A stretch of DNA of 64,000 nt from CAVWSM01 sp963757805 (GCA_963757805.1 CAVWSM010000001.1:83842-147841); one strand, 5' to 3'. Positions 16,252 to 24,691 are shown, numbered from the stretch's first letter. Made by a program: numbers and translations. Notes: generated from the sequence alone by a model not told the origin.

Positions 16252-18096
16252 TCAGAACGCCGCCTCCGGCAGGTCCATCAGGTCGTTGTCGGTCGCCTCC
16301 GCGATCTTGAGTTCACTACGCAGCTTGGGCAGCACCTGGCGAGCGAACCACTGCGCCGCGGCGACCTTGCCCTCGTAGAAGGCCTTGTCCTTCTCCGTCA
16401 CCTCACCGTCGAGCCGGGTGAGGGCAACCTCGGCCTGCCGCAGCAGCAGCCATGCCGTCACCAGCTCACCGGCCGCCAGCAGCAGTCGGGTGGTGTTCTG
16501 GCCAACCTTGTAGACGTTGCGCGGGTCGCCGCCCTCGACGCCCGGCTGAGCCGACGTGAGGAAGTCGGTCATCACACTGACGAGGCCCTGTACGTCTCCC
16601 AGTGCCCGTGCGAGCAGCGCGCGCTCGTTCTTCAGTCGGCCGTTGCCCGCCTGCGACTCGGCGAACTCCGAGATCTCGCCGGCCAGCTGCATGAGTGCCC
16701 GGCCCTGGTCCTTTACGATCTTGCGGAAGAAGAAGTCCTGGCCCTGGATGGCCGTTGTGCCCTCGTACAGCGTGTCGATCTTTGCGTCGCGGACGTACTG
16801 CTCGAGCGGGTAGTCCTGCAGGAAGCCGGAGCCACCAAACGTCTGCAGCGACTCGGTGCCAAGCAGCACCCAGGCCCGCTCGGAGCCGAACCCCTTCACT
16901 ATCGGCAGCAGGAAATCGTTGAGCGCTTCCGCGGCCCCGTCAGTCTCACCGGCACCCTCCGCAATAGCGATGCGGTCCTGGATGCTCGCGGTGTAGAGGA
17001 CAAGGGCGCGCATGCCCTCCGCATACGCCTTCTGGGTGAGCAGCGATCGGCGTACGTCGGGGTGGTGGGTGATCGTGACGCGCGGCGCGTCCTTCGCCGG
17101 GTTGGTCAGATCAGCGCCCTGCACGCGCGACTTCGCGTACTCCAACGCGTTGAGGTAGCCCGTCGACAGTGTCGAGATCGCCTTGGTGCCTACCATCATG
17201 CGGGCGAACTCGATGACCTTGAACATCTGCGCGATGCCATCGTGTACGTCGCCGAGCAGGTAGCCGACCGCCGGGTGCTTCTCGCCGAGCGTGAGCTCGC
17301 AGGTCGTCGAGACCTTGAGGCCCATCTTGTGCTCGACGTTGGTGACGTAGACGCCGTTGCGCTCGCCAAGCTCGCCGGTCTCCCAGTCAAAGAGGAACTT
17401 GGGTACGAGGAACAGGGACAGCCCCTTGGTGCCCGGCCCATATCCCTCCGGGCGGGCCAGCACGTAGTGGATGATGTTGCCGGCCAGGTCGCTCTCGCCA
17501 CTGGTGATGAACCGTTTGACGCCCTCGAGGTGCCAGGTGCCGTCCGGCTGCTGCACCGCCTTGGTGCGCCCTGCTCCGACATCAGACCCGGCGTCGGGCT
17601 CGGTGAGCACCATCGTGGTGTGCCACCCGTGGTCGACGATCTGCCGCGCGATCTTGTGCTGCTCGGGGGTGCCGAGCTCCCAGATGACCCGCGCGAAATC
17701 GGCACCCGAGGCGTACATCCACACAGCCGGGTTAGCTCCCAGGACGAGCTCGGCGATCGACCAGCGCAACGTCGGCGGGCAGGGCGTCCCGCCATGCTCG
17801 GCAGGTACGGCGAGCCGCCACCACTCGGCGTCCACGTAGGCCTGGTAGGACCGCTTGAAAGCCGCCGGCACCGTGGCGGTGTTGGTCGCGGGGTCGAAGA
17901 CCGGCGGGTTTCGGTCGCTGTCGATGTAGGACTCAGCGATTTCCTCGGTCGCGAGACGCTCGACCTCGGCCAGGATGCTGCGCGCGGTCTCGCTGTCGAT
18001 CTCCTCGTACGGACCGGTCCCCAGGATCTCGTCGCGCCCGAGCACTTCGAAGAGCATGAACTCGATATCGCGGAGATTGGACTTGTAGTGCCCCAT
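16252..18096 (-). CDS. Acyl-CoA dehydrogenase (FadE5-like, long form)
   Basis: 614-aa flavoprotein, longer than the usual 380-aa type because it has an N-terminal extension (MGHYKSNLRDIEFMLFEVLG) and a C-terminal helical domain of about 130 residues, as in mycobacterial FadE5-like enzymes. FAD/substrate motifs include MVLTEPDAGSDVG and KRFITSGESDLAGNI; the catalytic base region is TLYEGTTAIQGQDF. It starts fatty acid beta-oxidation by forming the 2,3-enoyl-CoA and passes electrons to ETF. TACTCGCTGGTAAC-type sites lie just upstream, one shared exactly with the Fe-S oxidoreductase at 58380-60521. Confidence 0.93.
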   Translation of the reverse strand: MGHYKSNLRDIEFMLFEVLGRDEILGTGPYEEIDSETARSILAEVERLATEEIAESYIDSDRNPPVFDPATNTATVPAAFKRSYQAYVDAEWWRLAVPAEHGGTPCPPTLRWSIAELVLGANPAVWMYASGADFARVIWELGTPEQHKIARQIVDHGWHTTMVLTEPDAGSDVGAGRTKAVQQPDGTWHLEGVKRFITSGESDLAGNIIHYVLARPEGYGPGTKGLSLFLVPKFLFDWETGELGERNGVYVTNVEHKMGLKVSTTCELTLGEKHPAVGYLLGDVHDGIAQMFKVIEFARMMVGTKAISTLSTGYLNALEYAKSRVQGADLTNPAKDAPRVTITHHPDVRRSLLTQKAYAEGMRALVLYTASIQDRIAIAEGAGETDGAAEALNDFLLPIVKGFGSERAWVLLGTESLQTFGGSGFLQDYPLEQYVRDAKIDTLYEGTTAIQGQDFFFRKIVKDQGRALMQLAGEISEFAESQAGNGRLKNERALLARALGDVQGLVSVMTDFLTSAQPGVEGGDPRNVYKVGQNTTRLLLAAGELVTAWLLLRQAEVALTRLDGEVTEKDKAFYEGKVAAAQWFARQVLPKLRSELKIAEATDNDLMDLPEAAF

Positions 18097-18130
18097 CGGT
18101 CCTCCGGGGTTGCAGCGGCCGGCGGCCGCG

Positions 18131-18172
18131 GTTACTCGCTGGTAACCCCCATCTTGCTACTCACGGGTAACC
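18131..18172. promoter_or_regulatory. Paired operator-like sites upstream of the acyl-CoA dehydrogenase
   Basis: GTTACTCGCTGGTAAC (18131-18146) has inverted GTTAC/GTAAC ends, and a second copy GCTACTCACGGGTAAC follows at 18156-18171, 35-75 bases before the start. The 14-mer TACTCGCTGGTAAC is repeated exactly at 60601-60614. The shape suits a TetR-type dimer, as known for actinobacterial fatty acid degradation regulators. No such regulator is encoded here. Confidence 0.6.
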
Positions 18173-18286
18173 AAGCGCAAGCGAGTCCGGAGTTTCCCTC
18201 TGTGAAGGTGCCCGGCTAGGTCGAGCGTCATGGATCAGCCGTGGCGTTAGCCCTACGGCAGGATTTCCGCCCCGGGAGTCCGTACT

Positions 18287-18406
18287 TCAGGCGACTCGAA
18301 TGACGCGGCGACGTCGACGGCGGCGCGCCAACACCCGCTGCAGCTGCACGATCTGGGCCCGTCGAACGCGCTTGCCGTCATTGAGGTCGGGCGGCGTGCG
18401 GTTCAT
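18287..18406 (-). CDS. Possible 39-aa Arg-rich small protein
   Basis: Tentative. The stretch 18173-18546 contains no other credible gene. This short frame starts at ATG 18406 with AGGGA six bases upstream and encodes a very basic peptide ending in seven consecutive Arg (VLARRRRRRRVIRVA). Composition may simply reflect GC-rich noncoding DNA. I do not recognise a family. Confidence 0.25.
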   Translation of the reverse strand: MNRTPPDLNDGKRVRRAQIVQLQRVLARRRRRRRVIRVA

Positions 18407-18546
18407 CAGATTCCCTACGCGTGCTGGAGTGGACCCACACACGTTCGCACCGGCAGCACCGCCGGGGCATCGACGCCAGCCGCCGTCTCGGGTTGCTGCT
18501 GCCTGGAGTCGAGCAGTTACCGCTAGCCGGTAGGCGACGTTGCGGA

Positions 18547-18957
18547 TCAGCCCACGACGCGCAAAGACAGTGCCTCGACGGGGGCGGTCGCTACCAGGTT
18601 CTTCACCGCGTGGGCAAGCTGCGCATCGCGCGTGATGAACGCGTCGGCCTGGAGCTTGGTCAAGGCGACGTACTCCGCAGCAAATGTGTCGGGCCAGCCG
18701 AGCTGGTCGGCCACCCTCCATGCGACATCCTGAAGGACGCGGTCGCCGAGCAACCGAATACGTAGCCCACGCACGTAGGTTAGCTGCCGCTCGGCTTCCT
18801 TCTTGGTCATCTCACCGTTCCGAACGGCTTGATAGAGGAGCGTCAACAGCTGTGAGCGAAGGAGAGTCGGAGCCAGGATTTCGTGCTCGTCGGGAATCAC
18901 GGCGTTGTGCTGGGCCAGGCGAATCGCCACGTCTGGACCGATCACGTACTTGGTCAT
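18547..18957 (-). CDS. PIN-domain protein (VapC-like), orphan
   Basis: 136-aa PIN-fold protein. The first acidic residue is in KYVIGPDVAIRLA, and the C-terminal core DTFAAEYVALTKLQADAFITRD supplies the later acidic residues, as in VapC ribonucleases. No VapB-like antitoxin gene is found within 100 bases upstream, where only a GC hairpin and a VOC gene are present. It may be a solitary PIN protein or a remnant of a toxin-antitoxin pair. RNA cleavage is inferred from the family. Confidence 0.75.
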   Translation of the reverse strand: MTKYVIGPDVAIRLAQHNAVIPDEHEILAPTLLRSQLLTLLYQAVRNGEMTKKEAERQLTYVRGLRIRLLGDRVLQDVAWRVADQLGWPDTFAAEYVALTKLQADAFITRDAQLAHAVKNLVATAPVEALSLRVVG

Positions 18958-19028
18958 GCGGGGGTGCTCCTCCGGGTCGCAAGACGAAATCGTCTGCTCA
19001 CCGTACGAGGATGGCTTGCCGTAGATGC

Positions 19029-19063
19029 GTGGAGACCCCGCCGGGGGTCGGCGGGGTCTCCGG
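19029..19063 (-). terminator. GC hairpin after the VOC gene
   Basis: GGAGACCCCGCC and GGCGGGGTCTCC form a 12-bp stem around a short loop, 20 bases after the stop of the minus-strand VOC gene at 19084. This separates that gene from the downstream PIN gene. Confidence 0.75.
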
Positions 19064-19083
19064 TGAAGCAGCGGATACAGGCG

Positions 19084-19773
19084 TCAGGCTGGCGACACTA
19101 CGACGTGCTTGACGTCTGCCATGTACCGGCCGGCGGCCGCGGAGGACTCCTCCGCTGTGGAGCCGGCCTGGCGAGCGTCCATGTAGGCCCCGTACCAGTC
19201 CCACCAGTCGTGCGGGGGCGCGGCCTTCTCGAACGCGTCGTGATGTAGGGCGGTCTCGTACAGCAGATCGGCGAGACCGGCTCCGTCCCTGGTCCCACCT
19301 CGGCCGGGAAGCCGCTCAGTGACCTCCTGCAGGAGCCACGTGTTGCCGTCGGGGTCCGCGAACGTTGCCAAGCTGAGGTACGAGCGACGCTGCGGGTCGA
19401 CACCCGGCGCCTGGCCCTTGCCGGGTTCGGTGTGAATGATCTCGCTGACGTCAACGCCGCGGCTGATCAGGTCGGCGCGGGCGACCTCGATGTCGTCCAC
19501 GATCAGCAGCAAGCGCTGCAGCGGCTCCGTCATCGTCGTCGTACCCTCCCCGAACTGGATCGAGGCCGTCGAGCCCGGTGGGGTGAACTGCACCCCACGC
19601 GTGTTCTCGGTGGGCATGAAGTCGATGTCGAGACGCCATCCCAGACTCTGGTAGAAAGCCTTGGCGCGGTCGACGTCGGCGACCGGCAACGTCGTGACCT
19701 CGAACCTCATCGCAACGGTCGCACCGCCAGACGCCTCCGCCGCGGTGTTGCCGTTCCGCTGGCTTGTGCTCAT
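19084..19773 (-). CDS. VOC-family protein with C-terminal extension
   Basis: 229-aa protein. Residues about 20-150 form a VOC domain (RFEVTTLPVADVDRAKAFYQ, SIQFGEG, LLLIVDDIEVARADLISRGV, ATFADPDGNTWLLQE). The C-terminal 75 residues form a helical tail (LADLLYETALHHDAFEKAAPPHDWWDWYGAYM) often seen fused to such domains in actinobacteria. ATG 19773 was chosen because GGAGGT is well spaced. Function unknown; related proteins are annotated as glyoxalases. Confidence 0.83.
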   Translation of the reverse strand: MSTSQRNGNTAAEASGGATVAMRFEVTTLPVADVDRAKAFYQSLGWRLDIDFMPTENTRGVQFTPPGSTASIQFGEGTTTMTEPLQRLLLIVDDIEVARADLISRGVDVSEIIHTEPGKGQAPGVDPQRRSYLSLATFADPDGNTWLLQEVTERLPGRGGTRDGAGLADLLYETALHHDAFEKAAPPHDWWDWYGAYMDARQAGSTAEESSAAAGRYMADVKHVVVSPA

Positions 19774-19911
19774 CGTTACCTCCGTGGGTCGATTGGTGGG
19801 TTGCGCTGTTCTGAGAGTGCGCGCCACGCGCGCCGCTCGCCCCTGGGGAACCCCCTGGTCCCAACCCGCGACCACCCGGGAGACGACCGATCGACTGTTA
19901 AGGGGCGCATT

Positions 19912-20301
19912 GTGAGCATTTCCCGCACCACCGCCGCGGCGGGCGTGCCATCCGGCTTCCCGTTCAGCCTTGCCGGCGAGGGCAGCGGCAGCTGCTTTAT
20001 CAGCGGCATGCCAGCCCTGCGCGCAGACAGCACGCTCGCTGCAGGATCGCTACGGGAGGAGGCCGAAGTCGCGTGGGGCCACGTCGTGTCGATCGCGGAC
20101 GCCGCCGGGTACTCGACCGAGGAAATCGTGTACGTCCAATGTGTGCTCGCCGACATCGCGGACTACGCCAAGTTGAACGACTGGTGGCGGGGCCAGTTCC
20201 CCGATGCCGCAGCGGCTCCCGCTCGGTTCACCTTTCAAGCCGGCGCCCTTCCCTTTGGCGCGAAGATCGAGATCCAGGCGGTCGCCGCACGCGGCCAATG
20301 A
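19912..20301 (+). CDS. RidA/YjgF-family protein
   Basis: 129-aa protein with the RidA fold: FSLAGEGSGSCFISGMPAL, EEAEVAWGHVVSIADAAGYSTEEIVYVQCVLADIADYAKLNDWW and RFTFQAGALPFGAKIEIQAVA. The conserved Arg needed for imine deaminase activity in true RidA is not clearly at its usual site near the end, since the sequence reads GALPFGAKIEIQ, so it may belong to another Rid subfamily. GTG 19912 was chosen because similarity begins there. Confidence 0.85.
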   Translation: MSISRTTAAAGVPSGFPFSLAGEGSGSCFISGMPALRADSTLAAGSLREEAEVAWGHVVSIADAAGYSTEEIVYVQCVLADIADYAKLNDWWRGQFPDAAAAPARFTFQAGALPFGAKIEIQAVAARGQ

Positions 20302-20319
20302 CTCCTAAGTCCCTGCGCG

Positions 20320-21549
20320 CTAGTCAGCCTCGCCGCGCGCCCACGGCGTGTTGGCCCAAGGGTCGTAGTCGACCTCCAGCGGCTCCTGCTCCGGACGCTC
20401 AGCATCCGGCACGTGCTGCAGGTTGACACGGACGCGGTACCAGACCGAGCTGCGCCCGCGCATCCCGTCGACGAGAACGTCGGCCGGCTGCAGATGCCGT
20501 ACGACGTCGCCGTGCCGCGCCTTCCACCGATCGAGACCCGCCAGCGCCTCGTCCTTCGACTTGGCTCGGGCGATCTCGATGAGCGGCATGGTCTGCTGTC
20601 GGCGGCCGGTGCCCTTGGGCGGCTTCTCTGCCGGGCCGAGCCGGTCGGCAAGCTCAAGCAACGGCTCCAGCGAGCCGATTGCGTCATCGATGCCCGCGCC
20701 TGGATCGCCGATTGCCGCATAGCGCTCGAGCACGGTCGGGATGGTGAACGCTTCCGGCCGACTGTCACGGACCTCGTCCCACGACAGCGGGGTCGACACT
20801 CGCGCGTCCGGCGTGGGTCGTACGGAATAGGCCGACGCCACCGTGCGGTCCTTGGCGTTCTGGTTGAAGTCGACGAAAACGCCCTGCCGCTCCTCCTTCC
20901 ACCACCGCGCCGTCGCCAGGTCGGGCGCGCGGTTCTCCACCTCACGGGCGAGCGACTCGGCGGCGAGGCGTACGTGCCGGAACGTCCAGCGCGGCTCGAT
21001 CCGTGCGTTGATGTGGAACCCGCGTGACCCCGACGTCTTGGGCCAGCCGACCAGGCCGTGGTCCTCCAGCACGTCCTTGGCGACGAACGCGACGTCGACG
21101 ATCTGCTGCCAGTCGACGCCGGGCACCGGGTCGAGGTCGATGCGCAGCTCGTCGGGGTGGTCGAGGTCCTCGGCCTGCACAGGGTGCGGGTTGAGGTCGA
21201 TGCAGCCGAGGTTGATGACGTACGCGAGACCGGCCGCATCGCGGACCACAGCCTCCTCGGCCGACGTGCCGGATGCGTACTTCAGCTCGGCGACCTGCAG
21301 CCAGTCGGGCCGGTTCTTCGGCGCGCGCTTTTGGAAGAACGCCTCCTCGTCGATGCCGTTGACGAACCGCTTGAGGATCATCGGTCGCCCCGCAACGCCG
21401 CGCAGGGCGCCATCAGCAACAGTGAGGTAGTAGTGCACAAGGTCGAGCTTGGTGACGCCGAGTGCGGGGAAGATCACCTTTTCGGGGTTGGTGATCGTCA
21501 CCTCGCGCCCGGCCGCCTCCAGCACTTGCTTCGGTGGCACGTGATCCAC
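20320..21549 (-). CDS. ligD: LigD-type DNA polymerase/primase domain protein (NHEJ-related)
   Basis: 409-aa stand-alone polymerase domain of the LigD family. Diagnostic parts are VTITNPEKVIFP at the start, YYLTVADGALRGV, GCIDLNPHP, the catalytic Asp-x-Asp in LRIDLDPVPG, and GSRGFHINARI. Known members fill gaps and add ribonucleotides during non-homologous end joining, with Ku and an ATP-dependent ligase. Neither gene is in this window, so the partner would be encoded elsewhere. GTG 21549 gives the family start (VDHVPPKQVLEAAG). The upstream region is shared with the divergent GNAT pseudogene. Confidence 0.9.
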   Translation of the reverse strand: MDHVPPKQVLEAAGREVTITNPEKVIFPALGVTKLDLVHYYLTVADGALRGVAGRPMILKRFVNGIDEEAFFQKRAPKNRPDWLQVAELKYASGTSAEEAVVRDAAGLAYVINLGCIDLNPHPVQAEDLDHPDELRIDLDPVPGVDWQQIVDVAFVAKDVLEDHGLVGWPKTSGSRGFHINARIEPRWTFRHVRLAAESLAREVENRAPDLATARWWKEERQGVFVDFNQNAKDRTVASAYSVRPTPDARVSTPLSWDEVRDSRPEAFTIPTVLERYAAIGDPGAGIDDAIGSLEPLLELADRLGPAEKPPKGTGRRQQTMPLIEIARAKSKDEALAGLDRWKARHGDVVRHLQPADVLVDGMRGRSSVWYRVRVNLQHVPDAERPEQEPLEVDYDPWANTPWARGEAD

Positions 21550-21596
21550 ATTAACCGTTCGGTTGCCGACTCCCCGCGTTGTTACAGTCCGCTGCA

Positions 21597-21965
21597 TGGC
21601 CGCCCCCGTAGCCCTGATCGGCGACCGCGTGCGGCTGGATCCGATCGCGCGCGACGACTCGCCCAAGCTCCTAGCCGCGGCGAACGAGGATCGCACCACG
21701 TACGACTTCACGACTGTGCTGCTCACCCATGCTTTTGAGCTCTGGCAGGTCATGCGCGTCACCCTCAAGACCGATGCGCGCAGCGAGCGCAGCTATCGCC
21801 AAGATCGGCGCGCGGTTCGAGGGTGTGCGCCGCGCCCACATGCCGGCCCACCCACACGGCGGCATCCGCGACACTGCCTACTACTCGATCCTCTCCGAGG
21901 AATGGCCGAGCGTTCGCGACCTGCTGCGCGCCCGGCTCGCTCGCTTCAGCCGGCCAGCCGCTTGA
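21597..21965 (+). pseudogene. Decayed GNAT acetyltransferase
   Basis: Two pieces of a RimJ/RimL-like N-acetyltransferase remain. The N-terminal piece (LIGDRVRLDPIARDDSPKLL to YDFTTV) jumps directly to the late motif LLTHAFELWQVMRVTLKTDAR, so a large central segment is missing. The reading frame then shifts, and the end continues in another frame as AAIAKIGARFEGVRRAHMPA...DTAYYSILSEEW. The junction GAGCGCAGC-TATCGCC fits loss of about eight bases between short CGCAGC repeats. The product would be inactive. It overlaps the end of the convergent intact GNAT gene. Confidence 0.75.
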
Positions 21966-22455
21966 CCATGAAGGTCGAGGGCGCCAGCACGCCGCCCGGC
22001 GTGTAGGCGAAGTCGTCGATGCGGCCGATTACCTGCCAGCCCCATCGGTTGTAGAGGCCCTCGGCGAGACTGCCGGACTCCGTGTCGAGGATCAGCAGCG
22101 TGCGGCCGCGCCGTGCGGCCTCGGCCTCGAGGGCCTGCAACAGCTGCCCAGCGATGCCGAGGCCCCGCGCGCGGCGGTGCACGAGCAGCTTGGCGACCTC
22201 CCCGCGGTGTCGCCCGTTGGGCATCGTGGCGAGTGCGAGCGTGACCGTGCCGACGATCTCCCAACCGCCTCGCGCAACCCACGTCAGCGTGTGCGGGCTG
22301 CGGAGCGTCTCGCGCCACCACGTCTCGACATCCGCCGCCGCCACACCAGCCGGAAAGCCCACGCTCGCGCCACCCGCGACACAGTCGAGCAGTACCTCGG
22401 TCAGGCGGGCCAGCGTCTCGTCGTCCGGTTCAGGTCCAAGAAGGTCGATCTGCAC
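21946..22455 (-). CDS. GNAT-family N-acetyltransferase
   Basis: 169-aa acetyltransferase with the acetyl-CoA pyrophosphate-binding motif A read as AKLLVHRRARGLGIAGQLL and motif B as YNRWGWQVIGRIDDFAY. The N-terminal part has the GNAT first helices (ARLTEVLLDCVAGGASVGF). Substrate unknown. ATG 22455 starts the protein. It is convergent with, and overlaps by 20 bases, the GNAT pseudogene. Confidence 0.88.
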   Translation of the reverse strand: MQIDLLGPEPDDETLARLTEVLLDCVAGGASVGFPAGVAAADVETWWRETLRSPHTLTWVARGGWEIVGTVTLALATMPNGRHRGEVAKLLVHRRARGLGIAGQLLQALEAEAARRGRTLLILDTESGSLAEGLYNRWGWQVIGRIDDFAYTPGGVLAPSTFMVKRLAG

Positions 22456-22509
22456 CCGCCGAGTGTTTCAAGCCACGGGATCCCGGTGCACCCGACTTAC
22501 GGTTGTTTC

Positions 22510-22929
22510 GTGCAGCTCAGCGTCGCGGAAGCCCGAGAACGCTTCGCGAGCGCGCGGGTGGCTCGCCTCGCCACGGTTTCCCCCGACGGCAGACCGCACA
22601 TCATCCCGGTCACCTTCGCGGTTGTCGATGACGTCATCGTGACCGCGGTCGACGACAAGCCGAAGTCCACGCCGCGGCTACAGCGGTTGGTCAACGTCGA
22701 GCACGAGCCGCGGGTGGCGTTCCTCGTCGACGCGTACGACGAGGACTGGTCGACGCTCTGGTGGGTGCGCGCCGATGCCATCGCGCGCGTGCTCACCACC
22801 GGACCGTTGCACGAGCGGGCGGTCGCGTGGCTGGTGGAGCGGCACCCCCAGTACGCCGACTGGCCGCCGACCGGCCCGGTCATCCGGGCGCGGGTCACCC
22901 GGTGGATCGGCTGGCGCGCGACGCCGTAG
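22510..22929 (+). CDS. PPOX-class F420-dependent oxidoreductase (TIGR03668-like)
   Basis: 139-aa split-beta-barrel flavin/deazaflavin-binding protein. RFASARVARLATVSPDGRPHIIPVTFAVVDDVIVTAVD is the typical N-terminal barrel, and WWVRADAIARVL with the final RWIGWRA belongs to the actinobacterial F420-associated subgroup. F420 use is inferred from the subgroup. GTG 22510 was chosen at the start of similarity. Confidence 0.85.
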   Translation: MQLSVAEARERFASARVARLATVSPDGRPHIIPVTFAVVDDVIVTAVDDKPKSTPRLQRLVNVEHEPRVAFLVDAYDEDWSTLWWVRADAIARVLTTGPLHERAVAWLVERHPQYADWPPTGPVIRARVTRWIGWRATP

Positions 22930-23026
22930 AGGTCGAGGCTGGTTGCCGCATGTCGAGATCAGCCCGACCGCTCCGACCACAGGCAGGGCGCCCTTTAGGT
23001 GGCGTCAAGACGACGGGAGTCACGCG

Positions 23027-23440
23027 GTGAAGTACATGATCCTCATGTTTGGCGACGCGTCGGGCGTCGCGGAGAAGTCCCCCGAATGGATCTCACGCAT
23101 GATCGAGTTCATGTTCCAGATCGACGAGGACCTGGAGAAGACCGGCGAGCTCGTGTTCCAGCAGGGCCTCGCTGACCCGTCGACTGCGAAGCTCGTCACG
23201 TACCGTGACGGGTCGGCCGTCCCGACCGATGGTCCGTTTGCCGAGGCCAAGGAGTCGCTCGCCGGCTTCTGGATCGTCGACGTGGCCAACGAGGCACGCG
23301 TGTTCGAGATCGCGAGCCAGATCGTCGAGGTCATCGAAGGACCCGTGGAGGTGCGCCCCACCATGGACGCGCCACCCGACGAGGTCCTCGAGCAGCTCGC
23401 GCCGCAGGTGCTTGCCAAGCGCCGCGCTGCGCAGCCGTGA
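23027..23440 (+). CDS. YCII/DGPF-domain protein
   Basis: 137-aa protein of the YCII-related DGPF family: MKYMILMFGD at the start, the signature PTDGPFAEAKESLAGFWIVD and VEVRPTMDA near the end. In actinomycetes such genes often sit beside ECF sigma factors or VOC genes; here a VOC gene follows with a GTGA overlap. No enzymatic role is established. GTG 23027 begins the conserved sequence. Confidence 0.87.
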   Translation: MKYMILMFGDASGVAEKSPEWISRMIEFMFQIDEDLEKTGELVFQQGLADPSTAKLVTYRDGSAVPTDGPFAEAKESLAGFWIVDVANEARVFEIASQIVEVIEGPVEVRPTMDAPPDEVLEQLAPQVLAKRRAAQP

Positions 23441-23874
23441 GCGACATGGACTGGAAGATCGAGGTCATCCCGGTGCCTGTCACCGACATCGACCGGGCCA
23501 AGGCGTTCTACGCCGACAAGTGCGGGTTCAACGTCGACCTCGACTCCACGGTCGGCGATGACGTACGGATTGTGCAGCTGACACCGACCGGCTCGGGCTG
23601 CTCGATCATGCTCGGTGCGGACATCGACAGCTCGCCCGGATCGCTGCGCGGCGTCCAGATCGTGGTCGACGACATCGAAGCCGCCCGTGACGAGCTCATC
23701 GCGCGCGGCGTCAATGCCTCGTCCGTGCGGCACTTCGACGTCGACAAAGGGGGGTATGCGGAGGGCCGTGGCGGACCATGGAACTCCTTCGTGTTCTTCA
23801 GCGACCCGGACGGCAACACCTGGGTCGTTCAGGAGCGCCCAGATGCCAGCTTGACCGACACCGGCAGCACGTAG
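23437..23874 (+). CDS. VOC-family protein coupled to the DGPF gene
   Basis: 145-aa VOC protein: IEVIPVPVTDIDRAKAFYADKCGFNVD, SIMLGADI, GVQIVVDDIEAARDELIARGV and FFSDPDGNTWVVQE. It overlaps the upstream DGPF gene by four bases and is likely co-expressed. ATG 23446 is an alternative start. Its last 46 bases overlap the end of the convergent methyltransferase. Function unknown. Confidence 0.86.
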   Translation: MSDMDWKIEVIPVPVTDIDRAKAFYADKCGFNVDLDSTVGDDVRIVQLTPTGSGCSIMLGADIDSSPGSLRGVQIVVDDIEAARDELIARGVNASSVRHFDVDKGGYAEGRGGPWNSFVFFSDPDGNTWVVQERPDASLTDTGST

Positions 23875-24668
23875 CCGTCGCCGCTGCGGTACGCGGTGAG
23901 TGCCGCGTCGAACGCAGCCCGTACGCGTCGTCGCGTCTCGGCGGACTGGCCCTCGATCAGTGACGACGTACGGACGGTGCCGGTCATGAACCCGTCCCAC
24001 AGGTGGTCACCAGACGGCACCGCGTGGTCGAAGGCGACACGCTCCACCCGGACGTCGACGAGCCCGGCCTGGCGCAGCAACGCTGAGAACGCATCGTCGT
24101 CGGCGAACCGGAAGAACGGCGGGCCCACGGGGATCGACTCGGGCGGGGTGGCACCGGCGTCTGCCAGGGCATCGAGAAAGACGGCGAGCAGGCGCATCCG
24201 ATCGGGCTGGTCCCAGGCAGTCAGAGCCACCCGGCCACCTGGGCGCAGGACGCGAGCCATCTCGCTCACCGCCCGCTCCGGCCGGCCGAAGTGCAGGATG
24301 CCGAAGTTGGCCACAACTGCCTCGAATGATTCGTTCGCGTAGGGCAGGTTCTCGGCGTCCGCGACATGAAACTCGCCCGCCGGCACCCTGGCTTTAGCGT
24401 GCGCGACCATCGCCGGCGCAACGTCCACACCGTCGACGGAGGCGCCTCGCTCGGCGGCCGTCGCCGCCGCATATCCCGGCCCGGTGGCCACATCGAGGAC
24501 GCGAGTGCCGGCACCCACTCCGGCGGCATCGAGGAGTCGGTCGATCGTCTTGCTCGTCAGCTGTCCGAAGAAAGAGTCGTAGGTCTCGGCCTTGGTCTCC
24601 CACCCAGCAGCTTCGAACCGGTTGAACGCTGCTGCGTCCACCGGTGGCTGCGACTTGCCTTGGGTCAT
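23829..24668 (-). CDS. Class I SAM-dependent methyltransferase
   Basis: 279-aa methyltransferase. Motif I is TRVLDVATGPGYAA, motif II/III covers GVDVAPAMVAHAKARV and FHVADAENLPY, and the ARVLRPGGRVALTAWD strand completes the UbiE-like fold. The methyl acceptor is unknown. ATG 24668 is preceded by GGAGGAGAA at good spacing, and only 23 bases separate it from coxE upstream. It could therefore be the last gene of the form I CO dehydrogenase operon, although a link to that function is not established. Confidence 0.88.
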   Translation of the reverse strand: MTQGKSQPPVDAAAFNRFEAAGWETKAETYDSFFGQLTSKTIDRLLDAAGVGAGTRVLDVATGPGYAAATAAERGASVDGVDVAPAMVAHAKARVPAGEFHVADAENLPYANESFEAVVANFGILHFGRPERAVSEMARVLRPGGRVALTAWDQPDRMRLLAVFLDALADAGATPPESIPVGPPFFRFADDDAFSALLRQAGLVDVRVERVAFDHAVPSGDHLWDGFMTGTVRTSSLIEGQSAETRRRVRAAFDAALTAYRSGDGYVLPVSVKLASGRS

Positions 24669-24691
24669 CGTCGTTCTCCTCCAGCGCCAAC

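Noticed and set aside
16237..18219. A 660-codon open frame on the plus strand
   Set aside because: Antisense shadow of the acyl-CoA dehydrogenase, which has clear family motifs across its full length.
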